DNA of 64,000 nt from an uncultured Winogradskyella sp. (lineage in GTDB: Bacteria; Bacteroidota; Bacteroidia; Flavobacteriales; Flavobacteriaceae), in the NCBI RefSeq assembly GCF_947501905.1, contig NZ_CANMXL010000001.1:496001-560000 (forward strand), in the 5' to 3' direction. This document shows positions 34,473 to 43,483 of the stretch, in pieces. Each line of letters begins with the position of its first letter. Positions within the stretch are counted from its first letter, which is position 1. The translations under genes and the position numbers were made by a program. The notes beneath the pieces were generated by a model. That model had not been told where the DNA came from. It worked only from the letters and a program-made list of their open reading frames with translations, and searched no databases.

Positions 34473-35783
34473 TCAATCCTCGGCTTTCTCTCCTTCTTCT
34501 TCGGAAGCGCCTTTTTTGTCTTTATCTTCTATTTTATCTCCAGGCTTAAGCGTTTTAGACACCATGTTGTATGGCCCTGTAATAATTTTATCACCTTCTT
34601 TAAGGCCTGAAATAATTTCGATATTAGTATCATCTTGGATGCCAGTTTTTACAACTCGGAGCTTGGCAACACCATTTTCATTTACAAAAACACATTCAAA
34701 TTTTTCTTCTTCTTTTGATGATTTTGTATCAGATTCTACTTTAGTTCCGTAAGGCTTCTTAGTTGAACTTGTATCCGTTTTTATAACTATAGCACTAATA
34801 GGTACCGCTACCGATTTTTCTCTTTTGTCAGTAATAACATCTACAGTTGCTGTCATACCTGGTCTAAATGGTGAATATGCCTCTGGTTTACCTTCAGTTA
34901 ATTCAGAATAAGATTCTTCTATAATTCTAACCTTAACCTTAAAATTAGTCACTTGATCAGCAGCTAAAGTTCCCGCAGCAGAGTTAGCTATCTCTGTAAC
35001 TATACCTTTAAATTCTTTCTTTAAATACGCATCGACTTCAACAATAGTAGTGTCGCCAATATTCACTTTTACAATATCATTCTCGTTGACATCTACTTCG
35101 ACTTCCATGTTGTTAAGGTTAGCAACTCTAAGGATTTCTGTACCTGCCATTTGCTGAGTACCAACAACACGCTCTCCTAACTCTACATTAAGCAAAGAGA
35201 TTGTCCCGCTCATTGGTGCATAAATAGTAGTTCTGCTTAAATTATCTCTTGCTTCGTTAACTGACGCACCAGCACTTTGCACACCATAATACGCTGAGCT
35301 TTTTCCTGCTTCTGCTGTTTCATAAGCAGCAATAGCTCTGTCCCAATCAGCTCTAGAAATAACACCTTTTTCAAACAGCGCTTTATTTCTATCATAATCT
35401 GCTTTAGCTTGTTTTAAAGTAGCCTCTGCTTGCTCCAAACTAGCTCTTACATTTTGATATGTTGCTTGAGAACGATTTAATGCAGACTGAATTAAATCTG
35501 GATTTACTCTAACTAATAAATCTCCTTTTTTTACTTGCTGACCTTCTTTAAAAGGCAGTTCTAATATCTCTCCAGAAACTTCACTAGAAATCTTGACTTC
35601 TACCTCGGGTTGGATTTTTCCAGTTGCAGAAACTGTTTCTACAATTTCTTTAAGCTCTACTTCTTGGGTTGAAACTTGCTTGAAATTTCCTTTTTTCCCA
35701 AACATACCTGTGGACTTACCTATTACAAGAAATAATAATAATGCTCCAACGACTATTAAGGCTATTTTTAATGTTTTACTCAT
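34473..35783 (-). CDS. MacA/HlyD-like periplasmic adaptor (second adaptor of the cluster)
   Basis: A 436-residue membrane-fusion protein. It has an N-terminal membrane anchor (ALIVVGALLLFLVIGKSTG), a biotinyl-lipoyl half-motif (VKISSEVSGEILELPFKEGQ), an alpha-helical hairpin (about 95-180), then YAPMSGTISLLNVELGERV and the beta-barrel and membrane-proximal domains with FRPGMTATVDV. The C-terminal about 25 residues are highly acidic and lysine-rich. It bridges the inner-membrane permease to TolC. It directly follows the TolC gene (2 nt) and is the second adaptor in this cluster, the other being at 37364. Which permease it serves is not clear. Confidence 0.88.
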   Translation of the reverse strand: MSKTLKIALIVVGALLLFLVIGKSTGMFGKKGNFKQVSTQEVELKEIVETVSATGKIQPEVEVKISSEVSGEILELPFKEGQQVKKGDLLVRVNPDLIQSALNRSQATYQNVRASLEQAEATLKQAKADYDRNKALFEKGVISRADWDRAIAAYETAEAGKSSAYYGVQSAGASVNEARDNLSRTTIYAPMSGTISLLNVELGERVVGTQQMAGTEILRVANLNNMEVEVDVNENDIVKVNIGDTTIVEVDAYLKKEFKGIVTEIANSAAGTLAADQVTNFKVKVRIIEESYSELTEGKPEAYSPFRPGMTATVDVITDKREKSVAVPISAIVIKTDTSSTKKPYGTKVESDTKSSKEEEKFECVFVNENGVAKLRVVKTGIQDDTNIEIISGLKEGDKIITGPYNMVSKTLKPGDKIEDKDKKGASEEEGEKAED

Positions 35784-35785
35784 GT

Positions 35786-37225
35786 CTAAAATTTTAATTC
35801 TGTGGCTGGTATACCAAAATACAACTCTAACACTTTTAATTTAAAAATGTAGTCATATTTGGCTGTATTTAAGTTGATTTTTGAATTATCATATCTCAAT
35901 TTAGCTTGGCTAAAATCGAAAGCATTTGTTAAACCTTCGTCATATCTAGCTTTAGCATATTCGTAAGCTAACTCTTGAGATTCTAATGCTAATAAAGCAG
36001 CTTCATATGCTTTTAGACTTCCTTTAGCATCAACATAGGCCTGATAAACAGTAGATTCTAAATCTAATTCTGCTTGTTCTAATTGATACTTACTACGTTC
36101 TAGATTAATTTTATTACGCTTTACGTTTGCACGCGTATTAAACCCATTGAAGATGGGAATATTTAAACTAAACCCATAAGAAATTCCATCATTTGCATAA
36201 AGCTGATCAATAAATGGATCTGCAGATATTTCTATAGTATTTGTATTTGGAAAATCACTCACAACAGCTTGCCCAGTACCTTGTACTACTCCTATTTGTT
36301 GTGTAATTGTAGGATTATTAGGGTCAACTACTTGTGTAAAATTTGGCGAATTTGCATACCTAGTGTTGTAACCAAAAAAAGCAGAAAGCGTTGGCAAGTA
36401 TGCACCACGTGCAATTTGAAGGTCTTTTTCAGCTAATTCTACATTTTTTTCAGCTATTTTGATTTCAGAACGATTTTCTTTTGCTTTTTCTATAATCTCA
36501 GCGGCTGACTTATCTGATATAGAGTCTACAATACCGTAACCTTCATCTTCAATATCAAAATTCTCATAGTCTTTAATCAATAACAATTGTGCTAAACTAA
36601 TTAAAGAAATCTGTATCTGATTTTCAGCATTAACAATAGATTGTTGCTCACTTGCATCGGTAGCCTTTATTTCTAACAAATCTCCTTGTGGTAACGTACC
36701 AACTTCAACCAATTGCTCTGTTTGTCTAATTTGCTGCTTGGTAACTTCGTTTTGAGATTTTAAAACTTCTAAATTCGCTTTATTTAAAATAACCTGAAGA
36801 TAACTATTTGCAACAAAAAGTGAAATATCGTCCTTCATTTTATCTAATCGATACTGACTAGACAGTTTAGATATTTTTGCCCGTTGTGCCTGTCTTATAT
36901 TTCTAAGCCCATCGAATACTGTATACCCTACATTAATATTTCCAGAAACAGATAAAAAGGTAGTTGTTTGTGCATTATTTGTAATAGGGTTAAAACTAAG
37001 ACCTGTGTTTTCATTAACACCAGCTGATGCATTAAGTGACGGTAAAAAATTACCTAATGCTGTTAACCTTTCTATATCGGCAGTTTCTAAATCTAACTCA
37101 CTTTGTTTTATTGATATATTATTATCCAAAGCATATTGGACGCATTCACTTAATGTCCACTTTTTTTGTGCGTGCGCAGAAACGCTTATCAGTAAAACTG
37201 CTATAATAATGATTGATTTTTTCAT
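35786..37225 (-). CDS. TolC-family outer-membrane efflux protein
   Basis: A 479-residue exported protein with a signal peptide (MKKSIIIIAVLLISVSAHAQ). Two TolC repeats follow, each with a long coiled-coil pair and barrel strands: WTLSECVQYALDNNISIKQSE opens the first and ARGAYLPTLSAFFGYN marks the second. ARYDEGLTNAFDFSQAKLRYDNS is the typical family motif near the C-terminus. TolC trimers form the outer-membrane exit duct. The gene is separated from the upstream adaptor gene by 138 nt, where an internal promoter could lie, and is followed 2 nt later by the second adaptor. Confidence 0.92.
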   Translation of the reverse strand: MKKSIIIIAVLLISVSAHAQKKWTLSECVQYALDNNISIKQSELDLETADIERLTALGNFLPSLNASAGVNENTGLSFNPITNNAQTTTFLSVSGNINVGYTVFDGLRNIRQAQRAKISKLSSQYRLDKMKDDISLFVANSYLQVILNKANLEVLKSQNEVTKQQIRQTEQLVEVGTLPQGDLLEIKATDASEQQSIVNAENQIQISLISLAQLLLIKDYENFDIEDEGYGIVDSISDKSAAEIIEKAKENRSEIKIAEKNVELAEKDLQIARGAYLPTLSAFFGYNTRYANSPNFTQVVDPNNPTITQQIGVVQGTGQAVVSDFPNTNTIEISADPFIDQLYANDGISYGFSLNIPIFNGFNTRANVKRNKINLERSKYQLEQAELDLESTVYQAYVDAKGSLKAYEAALLALESQELAYEYAKARYDEGLTNAFDFSQAKLRYDNSKINLNTAKYDYIFKLKVLELYFGIPATELKF

Positions 37226-37363
37226 GTGTCTTTGTCTGTTTTTTTAAAGGGCACAAGGAACATCCAAATATCTTTATAAAGATTTCTTCAAAATTGAAAA
37301 ATGGCTGTTTCGTAATATGTGCTATATGTCTATGTAAATGTTAATGTGTTACAGAAAACTGAT

Positions 37364-38533
37364 TTAATTTCTACCTGCATATTCTGGTGGTCCTTGTAAT
37401 TGGTTCCATACTTTTATTTTATCCGTTTCTGAAATACCGCTTTTTACTTCCACAAAAATACCATTACTTATACCTAACTCAATGTCTTTTCTCTCAAACT
37501 CTTGGTCACCTACTTCTATTTCAACAAATGGCTTTTTAGTTTCTGGGTCGTATTGTACCAATGCTTCTTTTATAGCTAAAACCTTATCGGCTTTTTCTAA
37601 AATAATTGATGCATTAGCACTTAAACCTGCTCTAATAAATGTTGTAGTTGAATCTATTTTTTTAAGCGAACCTTTAATTTCAAACTGAATAGCGCCATTT
37701 TCTGCAACACCTTTAGGTGCTATATAATCTAATACGGCGTCAAACTTTTCGTTTTCTATGGCACCAACAGTAATTTCTAATGGCAAACCTTCTTTTATTT
37801 TACCAACCTCACTCTCGTCTACTTTACCTTCAAAAATCATTTTAGTGACATCAGCTAAAGAAGCAATTGATGTACCTTCATTAAAGTTATTAGCTTCAAT
37901 AACTTGGTTTCCTTCTTTTACTGGCACATCTAAAACCATTCCAGAAACTGTAGCCCTTACTTGCGTTTGGGCAATGTTTCCTAAACCAGACGTTGTCCCA
38001 GTTTTTATAATGTCATAATTCTGTCTAGATTGTTGCAAATCTATTTTTGCTTGATCTACACGTTGCTTTGCTTGTAAATATGTATTATTAACTTGATCAA
38101 AGTCATTTGCAGAAATTACGCCTTTATCAAATAACTGCTTTTGTCTATCGTAAAGTGATTTTTGCGTCTTAAAATTAATTTCTGCAGTCTGTAATGAGTT
38201 TCTGTTAGATGCAATATTATTTTTTGAACTTGTTAGAGAAGATACATTTGGTATGACTCTAATTTTTGCAATTAAATCTCCTTGTTTAACAAACTCTCCT
38301 GCCTCTACAAACACCTCTTCAATAACTCCAGAAATGTTAGGCTTGATTAAGACCTCTTCTTCTGGAACAATACTACCTGTGGCAACGGTATTTACAACAA
38401 TTGTTTCTTTTGAAGCACTTTGAGTTATGTAGGTTACAGGGTTTTCCTGGTTTTTATCCCATAAGTAATAAAGTGCTGCCGCAAACACTAATACGATAGT
38501 GACTAATACAATTACGGTGGTGGTTCTTTTCAT
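37364..38533 (-). CDS. MacA/HlyD-like periplasmic adaptor (first adaptor of the cluster)
   Basis: A 389-residue membrane-fusion protein. It has an N-terminal anchor (VIVLVTIVLVFAAALYYLWD), a lipoyl-like half (LIKPNISGVIEEVFVEAGE), a helical hairpin (about 100-175), ATVSGMVLDVPVKEGNQV and C-terminal beta domains with IRAGLSANASIIL. It lies 19 nt downstream of the second permease gene, so it is most likely the true partner of those permeases. Sequence similarity to the adaptor at 34473 is only at the fold level, so they are not recent duplicates. Confidence 0.88.
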   Translation of the reverse strand: MKRTTTVIVLVTIVLVFAAALYYLWDKNQENPVTYITQSASKETIVVNTVATGSIVPEEEVLIKPNISGVIEEVFVEAGEFVKQGDLIAKIRVIPNVSSLTSSKNNIASNRNSLQTAEINFKTQKSLYDRQKQLFDKGVISANDFDQVNNTYLQAKQRVDQAKIDLQQSRQNYDIIKTGTTSGLGNIAQTQVRATVSGMVLDVPVKEGNQVIEANNFNEGTSIASLADVTKMIFEGKVDESEVGKIKEGLPLEITVGAIENEKFDAVLDYIAPKGVAENGAIQFEIKGSLKKIDSTTTFIRAGLSANASIILEKADKVLAIKEALVQYDPETKKPFVEIEVGDQEFERKDIELGISNGIFVEVKSGISETDKIKVWNQLQGPPEYAGRN

Positions 38534-38552
38534 GATTTATACTTAATATATT

Positions 38553-39812
38553 TTATTCTATTCTTAATGCGTCTACAGGTTTCATTTTTGTTGCTCTATT
38601 CGCTGGGATTAATCCAGCTAAAACTCCTGCTAGTACTAATATGGTCAACGCAACTATAACAACTGTCATATTCACACTAGGGTTTGCAAAATTCTCTACT
38701 GGCCCAACACTATCTAGGATTGAGTTCATTCCCCATATAGCAAAAGCCGCAAAAGCAACGCCTAGCATTCCTGCTAAAATAGTTAGGATTAAACTTTCTT
38801 GTAAAATCTGACCTTTTATAGCCCATGGTGTTGCGCCTAATGCCCGTCTTACACCTATCTCTTTTGTACGCTCTTTTACGACAATGAGCATTATATTATT
38901 AATACCTATAACTCCTGATGCTAATATTAATATACCTACAAAATAACCTACAATAGATAATATATCAAACAACCCATTGATACGTCCAAAAGCCTCAGCA
39001 CGATCAAAATGTCCAATAGCTCTATCGTCATCTGGGTGAACATTTTTTCGGGATTTAATAATATCGAAAACGCGTTGTTTAATAGTTGAAATACTAAAGC
39101 CATCTTTTGCAGTAATTGCCATCCAACTCACGCGGTCTCCATAATTAAAAGCTTGATTAAAAGTTGTAAAAGGTATGAATACAGTGTTTGCCTCTTCTTC
39201 AGAATCGCCTTGAGAATTGGTGATTTTGAATGTCCCGACAACTTTAAAATTAACGCCGTTAATTTTTATGTAACTTCCAATAATATCTTCTCCTTTGTCA
39301 TATAACCCTTTAACAACGTCAGGGCCGATAACACATATTTTTCGTTTAGCATTGATATCAGAGTAACTTAAAAAACGTCCTTCAAGGATATCCATTGGTT
39401 TTTGTTTTATAAACTCCGGATAATCACCATAAATTTGAAATGCACCTGTTTTGGTTCCTCTAATAACATTATTGGCCCCTTGATAACCGCCAAGAGAGTT
39501 ACGAGGTGAGATGTATTTTAATTCTGGTAACTCAGCACGAATTGCATCAACATCAGACATTTTGTATTGCAGACGTTTCCCTTTAGGAACACCCTTGTAC
39601 GAAATTGATGTTGTACGACTCCACATAAACATTGAGTTAGTTGCAAAGTTTCCAAAGTCAGAAGTAACCCCGTTTCTAAGACCATTAGTCAATGCTAAGA
39701 GTAATACTAAGATTGTGATACCCCAAAACACACCAAAAGCAGTAAGTACTGTTCTTACTTTGTTAGCGTTTAATGCTTCTAATATTTCGTCCCAGCGATC
39801 TTTATTAAACAT
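38553..39812 (-). CDS. MacB-like ABC transporter permease (second permease)
   Basis: A 419-residue permease with one N-terminal membrane helix (about 20-45, LTAFGVFWGITILVLLLALTN), a large periplasmic MacB-PCD domain (about 50-270) and three C-terminal helices of the FtsX domain. That domain contains NIMLIVVKERTKEIGVRRALGATPWAI, the coupling-helix motif (about residue 310), and it ends PANRATKMKPVDALRIE. It begins 1 nt after the first permease gene ends. The two are diverged, so they probably form a heterodimer with the single ATPase. Type VII ABC systems of this kind export peptides, antibiotics or lipoproteins; the substrate is unknown. Confidence 0.9.
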   Translation of the reverse strand: MFNKDRWDEILEALNANKVRTVLTAFGVFWGITILVLLLALTNGLRNGVTSDFGNFATNSMFMWSRTTSISYKGVPKGKRLQYKMSDVDAIRAELPELKYISPRNSLGGYQGANNVIRGTKTGAFQIYGDYPEFIKQKPMDILEGRFLSYSDINAKRKICVIGPDVVKGLYDKGEDIIGSYIKINGVNFKVVGTFKITNSQGDSEEEANTVFIPFTTFNQAFNYGDRVSWMAITAKDGFSISTIKQRVFDIIKSRKNVHPDDDRAIGHFDRAEAFGRINGLFDILSIVGYFVGILILASGVIGINNIMLIVVKERTKEIGVRRALGATPWAIKGQILQESLILTILAGMLGVAFAAFAIWGMNSILDSVGPVENFANPSVNMTVVIVALTILVLAGVLAGLIPANRATKMKPVDALRIE

Positions 39813-39813
39813 A

Positions 39814-41058
39814 CTATTCGTCTCTTAGTGCTACAATAGGTTTAATTTTTGCCGCGCGATATGCTGGTAAAAATCCAGCAAAGGCTCCTGCTGCAACCAA
39901 AATAAATACAGTTGTGATAGCTGTACCAAAATCTACTTGCGGGAATTTTATAAAAGGGCTATCCACTTGTGGCCCTACTATCTCGAGTAATGCTAAGCCC
40001 GCTATTAATCCAAACAATCCCGAAAACATGGTTACGAAAATTGCTTCTTGAAGTATCATCCCAATTATTGAAGATGGTACTGCACCAAGCGCTTTACGTA
40101 TCCCAATCTCTTTGGTACGCTCTTTAACAATAATGATCATGATATTACCAACACCTACCACTCCTGCTATTATGGTCCCTATACCAATAAACCAAAATAC
40201 GGCTTTAATGGTATCTATAAGTGAGTAGATTTTCTGAGCTTCTTCAAGTGTATTGTTTACACGAACTGCGGCAGTATCATCTGGGGAAATGATATGCTTC
40301 TCTTTTAAATCCGCCTCAATAGCATCAGTAACGTTTTTAGATAGTGCTACGGCTTCATCAAAATTTTCAGACATCTTTACAGTAAAAGACATATTTCTAA
40401 TATTATCTCCACCATTGAAAGCTGCACGGGCTGAAGTCAATGGTAAAAATACTTGACTTTCTTCACGCTCTCCTCCTGGATCAAAATAAACACCTACAAC
40501 TTTGTAAGATATACCGAAAATAGATATGTATTTTTCAATTGGGTTTTCTGTTTTAAATAGATCTTGACTAACTTTATTACCTATAACAGCTACCTTTTTA
40601 CTCTCGTTAACGTCGGATAGATTTATAAATCTTCCTTTACCAATATCAGCATTTTCTATAAATTGATTGTCTGGCAATACACCTTGAACACGGTAATTTC
40701 CTGTTTCGTTCTTATAGGTTATTTGTCCTCCCCAAATACTATAATTTGCTGTACGGTATTCTAAAAAGTCGTCATAGTTATTAGACACCATCGCAAAATC
40801 TTCGTCTTTGAGCTGAATACGTCGCCCAGGATTTAATCCTTTATAACCTTTTGTTGTAATACGTGTCCTTACAAAAATTTCGTTTGTTGCATCTTGCTGA
40901 AACTCTGTTGTGACACCATTTTCGATACCAGAACTAAAACCTAGTAGAATTACTAAAATAAAAATACCCGAAGCCACAGAAAGACCCGTTAAAAACGTAC
41001 GGAGCTTGTTTTTCTTTAATGTTTCGAATATTTCTTGCCAGCGTTCTACGTTAAACAT
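39814..41058 (-). CDS. MacB-like ABC transporter permease (first permease)
   Basis: A 414-residue permease with the same layout as the downstream gene: N-terminal helix (FLTGLSVASGIFILVILLGF), periplasmic MacB-PCD domain, and a C-terminal FtsX domain with IMIIIVKERTKEIGIRKALG and ending PAYRAAKIKPIVALRDE. It overlaps the ATPase gene by 8 nt, which implies tight translational coupling. ATPase, permease, permease and adaptor form one continuous unit. Neither permease carries a fused ATPase domain, unlike E. coli MacB. Confidence 0.9.
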   Translation of the reverse strand: MFNVERWQEIFETLKKNKLRTFLTGLSVASGIFILVILLGFSSGIENGVTTEFQQDATNEIFVRTRITTKGYKGLNPGRRIQLKDEDFAMVSNNYDDFLEYRTANYSIWGGQITYKNETGNYRVQGVLPDNQFIENADIGKGRFINLSDVNESKKVAVIGNKVSQDLFKTENPIEKYISIFGISYKVVGVYFDPGGEREESQVFLPLTSARAAFNGGDNIRNMSFTVKMSENFDEAVALSKNVTDAIEADLKEKHIISPDDTAAVRVNNTLEEAQKIYSLIDTIKAVFWFIGIGTIIAGVVGVGNIMIIIVKERTKEIGIRKALGAVPSSIIGMILQEAIFVTMFSGLFGLIAGLALLEIVGPQVDSPFIKFPQVDFGTAITTVFILVAAGAFAGFLPAYRAAKIKPIVALRDE

Positions 41059-41752
41059 ATTGTTGTGCTCTAACTTGTTCCACTAAACTATCGTCTATAA
41101 TAACACCATCTTTAAGATTAACAATACGCTTAGTCATTTGCGCAATATCATCTTCGTGTGTAACAACAAGAATGGTTTTTCCTTCATCATTAATGCCTTG
41201 AATTAAATCCATAACCTCATATGATGTTTTACTATCTAATGCTCCTGTTGGCTCATCAGCTAATAACACTTTTGGCTCACTAGCTAATGCTCTTGCAATA
41301 GCTACACGTTGCTTTTGCCCACCAGACAATTCACTTGGCAAATGGTGTGACCAATCTGCAAGTCCTACTTTTTCTAGATAATGGTGCGCTTTTTCTACAC
41401 GCTCTTTGCGGGCCATACCTTTATAATACATGGGAAGAGCCACATTATCTACTGCGGTTTTATAATTTATAAGATTAAAAGATTGAAAAATGAATCCTAA
41501 AAATTCATTTCTATACTTTGCCGCAACTTTTTCGTTTAAGTTTTTTATAGGAACACCATCAAGAACATAACTCCCTTCGTCCGCCTCATCGAGCATTCCC
41601 AAAATATTAAGTAATGTAGATTTTCCTGAACCCGAAGACCCCATAATTGAAACCAGCTCACCTTCTTTTACATCGAAGTTTATACCCTTCAAAACATGAA
41701 GTGAATTACTACCCATATGGTAGGATTTGTGCAAGTCTTTGATTTGAATCAT
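41051..41752 (-). CDS. ABC transporter ATP-binding protein (MacB/LolD type)
   Basis: A 233-residue nucleotide-binding subunit. Walker A GSSGSGKST is at residues 38-46, the Q loop is in FIFQSFNLINYKTAVDNV, the signature LSGGQKQRVAIARALA is near 140-155, and Walker B VLLADEPTGALDSKT is near 160-174, with the H-loop His in VVTHEDD. The family is the MacB/LolD/FtsE group that powers type VII ABC transporters. It is the first gene of the export operon. Two short palindromes lie about 65-125 nt upstream of its ATG and could be operator sites. Confidence 0.95.
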   Translation of the reverse strand: MIQIKDLHKSYHMGSNSLHVLKGINFDVKEGELVSIMGSSGSGKSTLLNILGMLDEADEGSYVLDGVPIKNLNEKVAAKYRNEFLGFIFQSFNLINYKTAVDNVALPMYYKGMARKERVEKAHHYLEKVGLADWSHHLPSELSGGQKQRVAIARALASEPKVLLADEPTGALDSKTSYEVMDLIQGINDEGKTILVVTHEDDIAQMTKRIVNLKDGVIIDDSLVEQVRAQQYV

Positions 41753-41815
41753 AGTAAGGCTGGTAAATTCTGTACAATATTAAACAAAAGCTGAAATCCT
41801 TTGTGCTAACTATTT

Positions 41816-41877
41816 GTTAAGAATTAACATTTTGATTAATATTTATAAGACGTCTAAATACCAATACTGTTACAGTA
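41816..41877. repeat. Two palindromes upstream of the export operon
   Basis: GTTAA/TTAAC with a 3-nt spacer lies at 41816-41828, and TACTGT/ACAGTA with a 1-nt centre at 41865-41877. Both are in the 137-nt gap between the small CxxC gene and the ABC ATPase start and are candidate regulator sites. No clear TAnnTTTG promoter is seen in the gap. Confidence 0.4.
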
Positions 41878-41889
41878 AATCAGTGAAAT

Positions 41890-42120
41890 TTATGCTTCGG
41901 TTTTTGTTCTGAAAAATTTCCAATAAACAATGTAACCAATACCTGCTACTAAAACATAAGGAATTGCCATAAGATAAACAATCCCATCATTAATGCCCTG
42001 AGCTGCAGATTGATCTTCTTCACTTTCTAAAACAGCACGACACATGGCACACTGCGCTTCTGCACTTATGCTCAAAAACAAAATGAATAAAAGAGACAAT
42101 ATGACTACTTTAGTTTTCAA
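41890..42120 (-). CDS. Small CxxC membrane protein beside oxidase assembly genes
   Basis: A 76-residue protein. I take TTG at 42120 as the start (KTKVVILSLLFILFLSISAEAQ signal sequence), 2 nt after the DUF420 stop. The longer frame to 42186 lies inside DUF420 and gives an implausible Cys/Trp-rich N-terminus. Directly after the predicted cleavage site is CAMC (Cys24, Met26, Cys27), then a short acidic helix and one membrane segment (about 46-68, IVYLMAIPYVLVAGIGYIVYW) with a basic cytoplasmic tail. The CxMC placement suggests a periplasm-facing redox or copper site, fitting the SCO and DUF420 neighbours, but function is unknown. Small conserved flavobacterial proteins of this shape occur at this locus as far as I recall. 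Confidence 0.75.
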   Translation of the reverse strand: MKTKVVILSLLFILFLSISAEAQCAMCRAVLESEEDQSAAQGINDGIVYLMAIPYVLVAGIGYIVYWKFFRTKTEA

Positions 42121-42122
42121 TA

Positions 42123-42668
42123 TTACACGTAATAAGGGGATATCATTAGGTATACGACAACACCAGTAACTGCAACATATAGCCATAATGGAAATGTAAT
42201 TTTTGCAATTTTTTTATGGCGCTCTATATTATTTGTTATTGCTCTAACGTATGTGATTAATACAAATGGAATGATAACTATTGATAGCAATATATGTGTC
42301 AATAGAATAAAGTAGTAGACATACTTTACAACACCTTCTCCACCAAATTTAGTACTATCACTCGTCATATGATATGCAACATACATAATTAAAAAAGCTG
42401 CAGATAATGATATGGCAAACTTCATTAAATTTTCATGACGCTTGCGATTGCCTTTTTTTATTGAAATCACAGCAAGTATAAGAACCAATGCAGTAATACC
42501 ATTAATAGTAGCATAGATTGGCGGTAAAAATGATAATGATTCTACCTCAATACCAAAATCTTGTAGTTTAACTCTTGAAAGTACAGCAACTATAAGCGGA
42601 ATTAGTATCGCTAATACAACTATCCATTTGTTGTATTTTTTTTCGTTTTGTGTTTGAATTTGCTCCAT
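42123..42668 (-). CDS. DUF420 membrane protein (CtaM-like oxidase assembly)
   Basis: A 181-residue protein with five membrane helices. Histidines near the middle of the protein (MYVAYHMTSD, LLTHILLSIVIIP and ERHKKIAK) are typical of DUF420, the family of Bacillus/Staphylococcus CtaM, which is needed for maturation of haem-copper oxidases. The N-terminus is a basic cytoplasmic stretch, ending in the first helix WIVVLAILIPLIVAVL. It lies downstream of the SCO gene (47-nt gap containing a palindrome at 42683) and 2 nt upstream of the small CxxC gene, so the set is probably one assembly module. Confidence 0.85.
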   Translation of the reverse strand: MEQIQTQNEKKYNKWIVVLAILIPLIVAVLSRVKLQDFGIEVESLSFLPPIYATINGITALVLILAVISIKKGNRKRHENLMKFAISLSAAFLIMYVAYHMTSDSTKFGGEGVVKYVYYFILLTHILLSIVIIPFVLITYVRAITNNIERHKKIAKITFPLWLYVAVTGVVVYLMISPYYV

Positions 42669-42682
42669 ATGTTTTTATATAG

Positions 42683-42703
42683 ATTCTGAACTAAGTTCAG
42701 AAT
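42683..42703. repeat. 21-nt perfect palindrome between SCO and DUF420 genes
   Basis: ATTCTGAACT, A, AGTTCAGAAT: ten perfectly paired bases each side. It is followed by GACAAA. It resembles a dispersed intergenic repeat that I recall in many flavobacterial genomes. Confidence 0.6.
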
Positions 42704-42715
42704 GACAAAATAATT

Positions 42716-43480
42716 TTATTCTTTTAAAAGTTTAGCTATATCTTCTTTTAAAATACTTATCTCTTGCGAAATACCTTCATCGTCTGTGCCTTCTTCTTCA
42801 GATACAATACCATTATAATATATTAGTGGATTGTCTGGCGATTTTAAACGCGAGCGTATATAACCCTCTTTGTCTATTAAAGCAAAATTACCTGAGTGCT
42901 CGAAACCTGCAGCATCCTCACCTTTTGCAGTGTATAAATAAAACCCTTCGTTCGCTAATTTGTATATCGTTTCTTCATCGCCTGTCATCAAGTGCCAATT
43001 AGGATTAGTAATACCATATTTTCCTGCATAAGCTTTTAATACTTCTGGTGTATCTACTTCTGGCATAATTGTAAAAGAAGCAACTCCAAAATTATCTGAG
43101 TAATCTTCAAAGTGATTTTGAATTTGTACCAAATTATTACTCATTCTAGGACAAATTGTAGGACACGTAGTGAAGAAAAATTCTACTAAGTACACTTTAC
43201 CTAGATAATCTTCATTTGTAATTGTCTTTCCATTTTGGTTTGTAAAACTAAATGCAGGCACTTTTCTATTTCCACCTGTTCCATCGGGGATATATACCAA
43301 ATCGGACTGATTTTTCTTTGGTGTTTCTATCTGTTGTGTGGAGACAGATTCACTTCGACTTTCATCTCTGGTTACATCTGCATTTGTTAATCTGTCTATA
43401 ATTTTAGGAATAAAAATAATTCCGAAAACCAAAATAATAAACGCAATACCGATGTATGAATAATTTGTCTTTTTTGCCAT
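42716..43480 (-). CDS. SCO-family copper chaperone/thiol protein
   Basis: A 254-residue membrane-anchored thioredoxin-fold protein that delivers copper to the CuA site of cytochrome c oxidase subunit II. It has an N-terminal anchor (about 8-26, YIGIAFIILVFGIIFIPKII), a linker rich in Ser, then the SCO domain with Cys106 and Cys110 (TTCPTICPRM) and the conserved His near 194 (GFEHSGNFALIDKEG). The C-terminal tail is acidic. It begins 3 nt after the cysteine-less paralogue ends and precedes DUF420. Confidence 0.94.
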   Translation of the reverse strand: MAKKTNYSYIGIAFIILVFGIIFIPKIIDRLTNADVTRDESRSESVSTQQIETPKKNQSDLVYIPDGTGGNRKVPAFSFTNQNGKTITNEDYLGKVYLVEFFFTTCPTICPRMSNNLVQIQNHFEDYSDNFGVASFTIMPEVDTPEVLKAYAGKYGITNPNWHLMTGDEETIYKLANEGFYLYTAKGEDAAGFEHSGNFALIDKEGYIRSRLKSPDNPLIYYNGIVSEEEGTDDEGISQEISILKEDIAKLLKE

Positions 43481-43483
43481 GGC

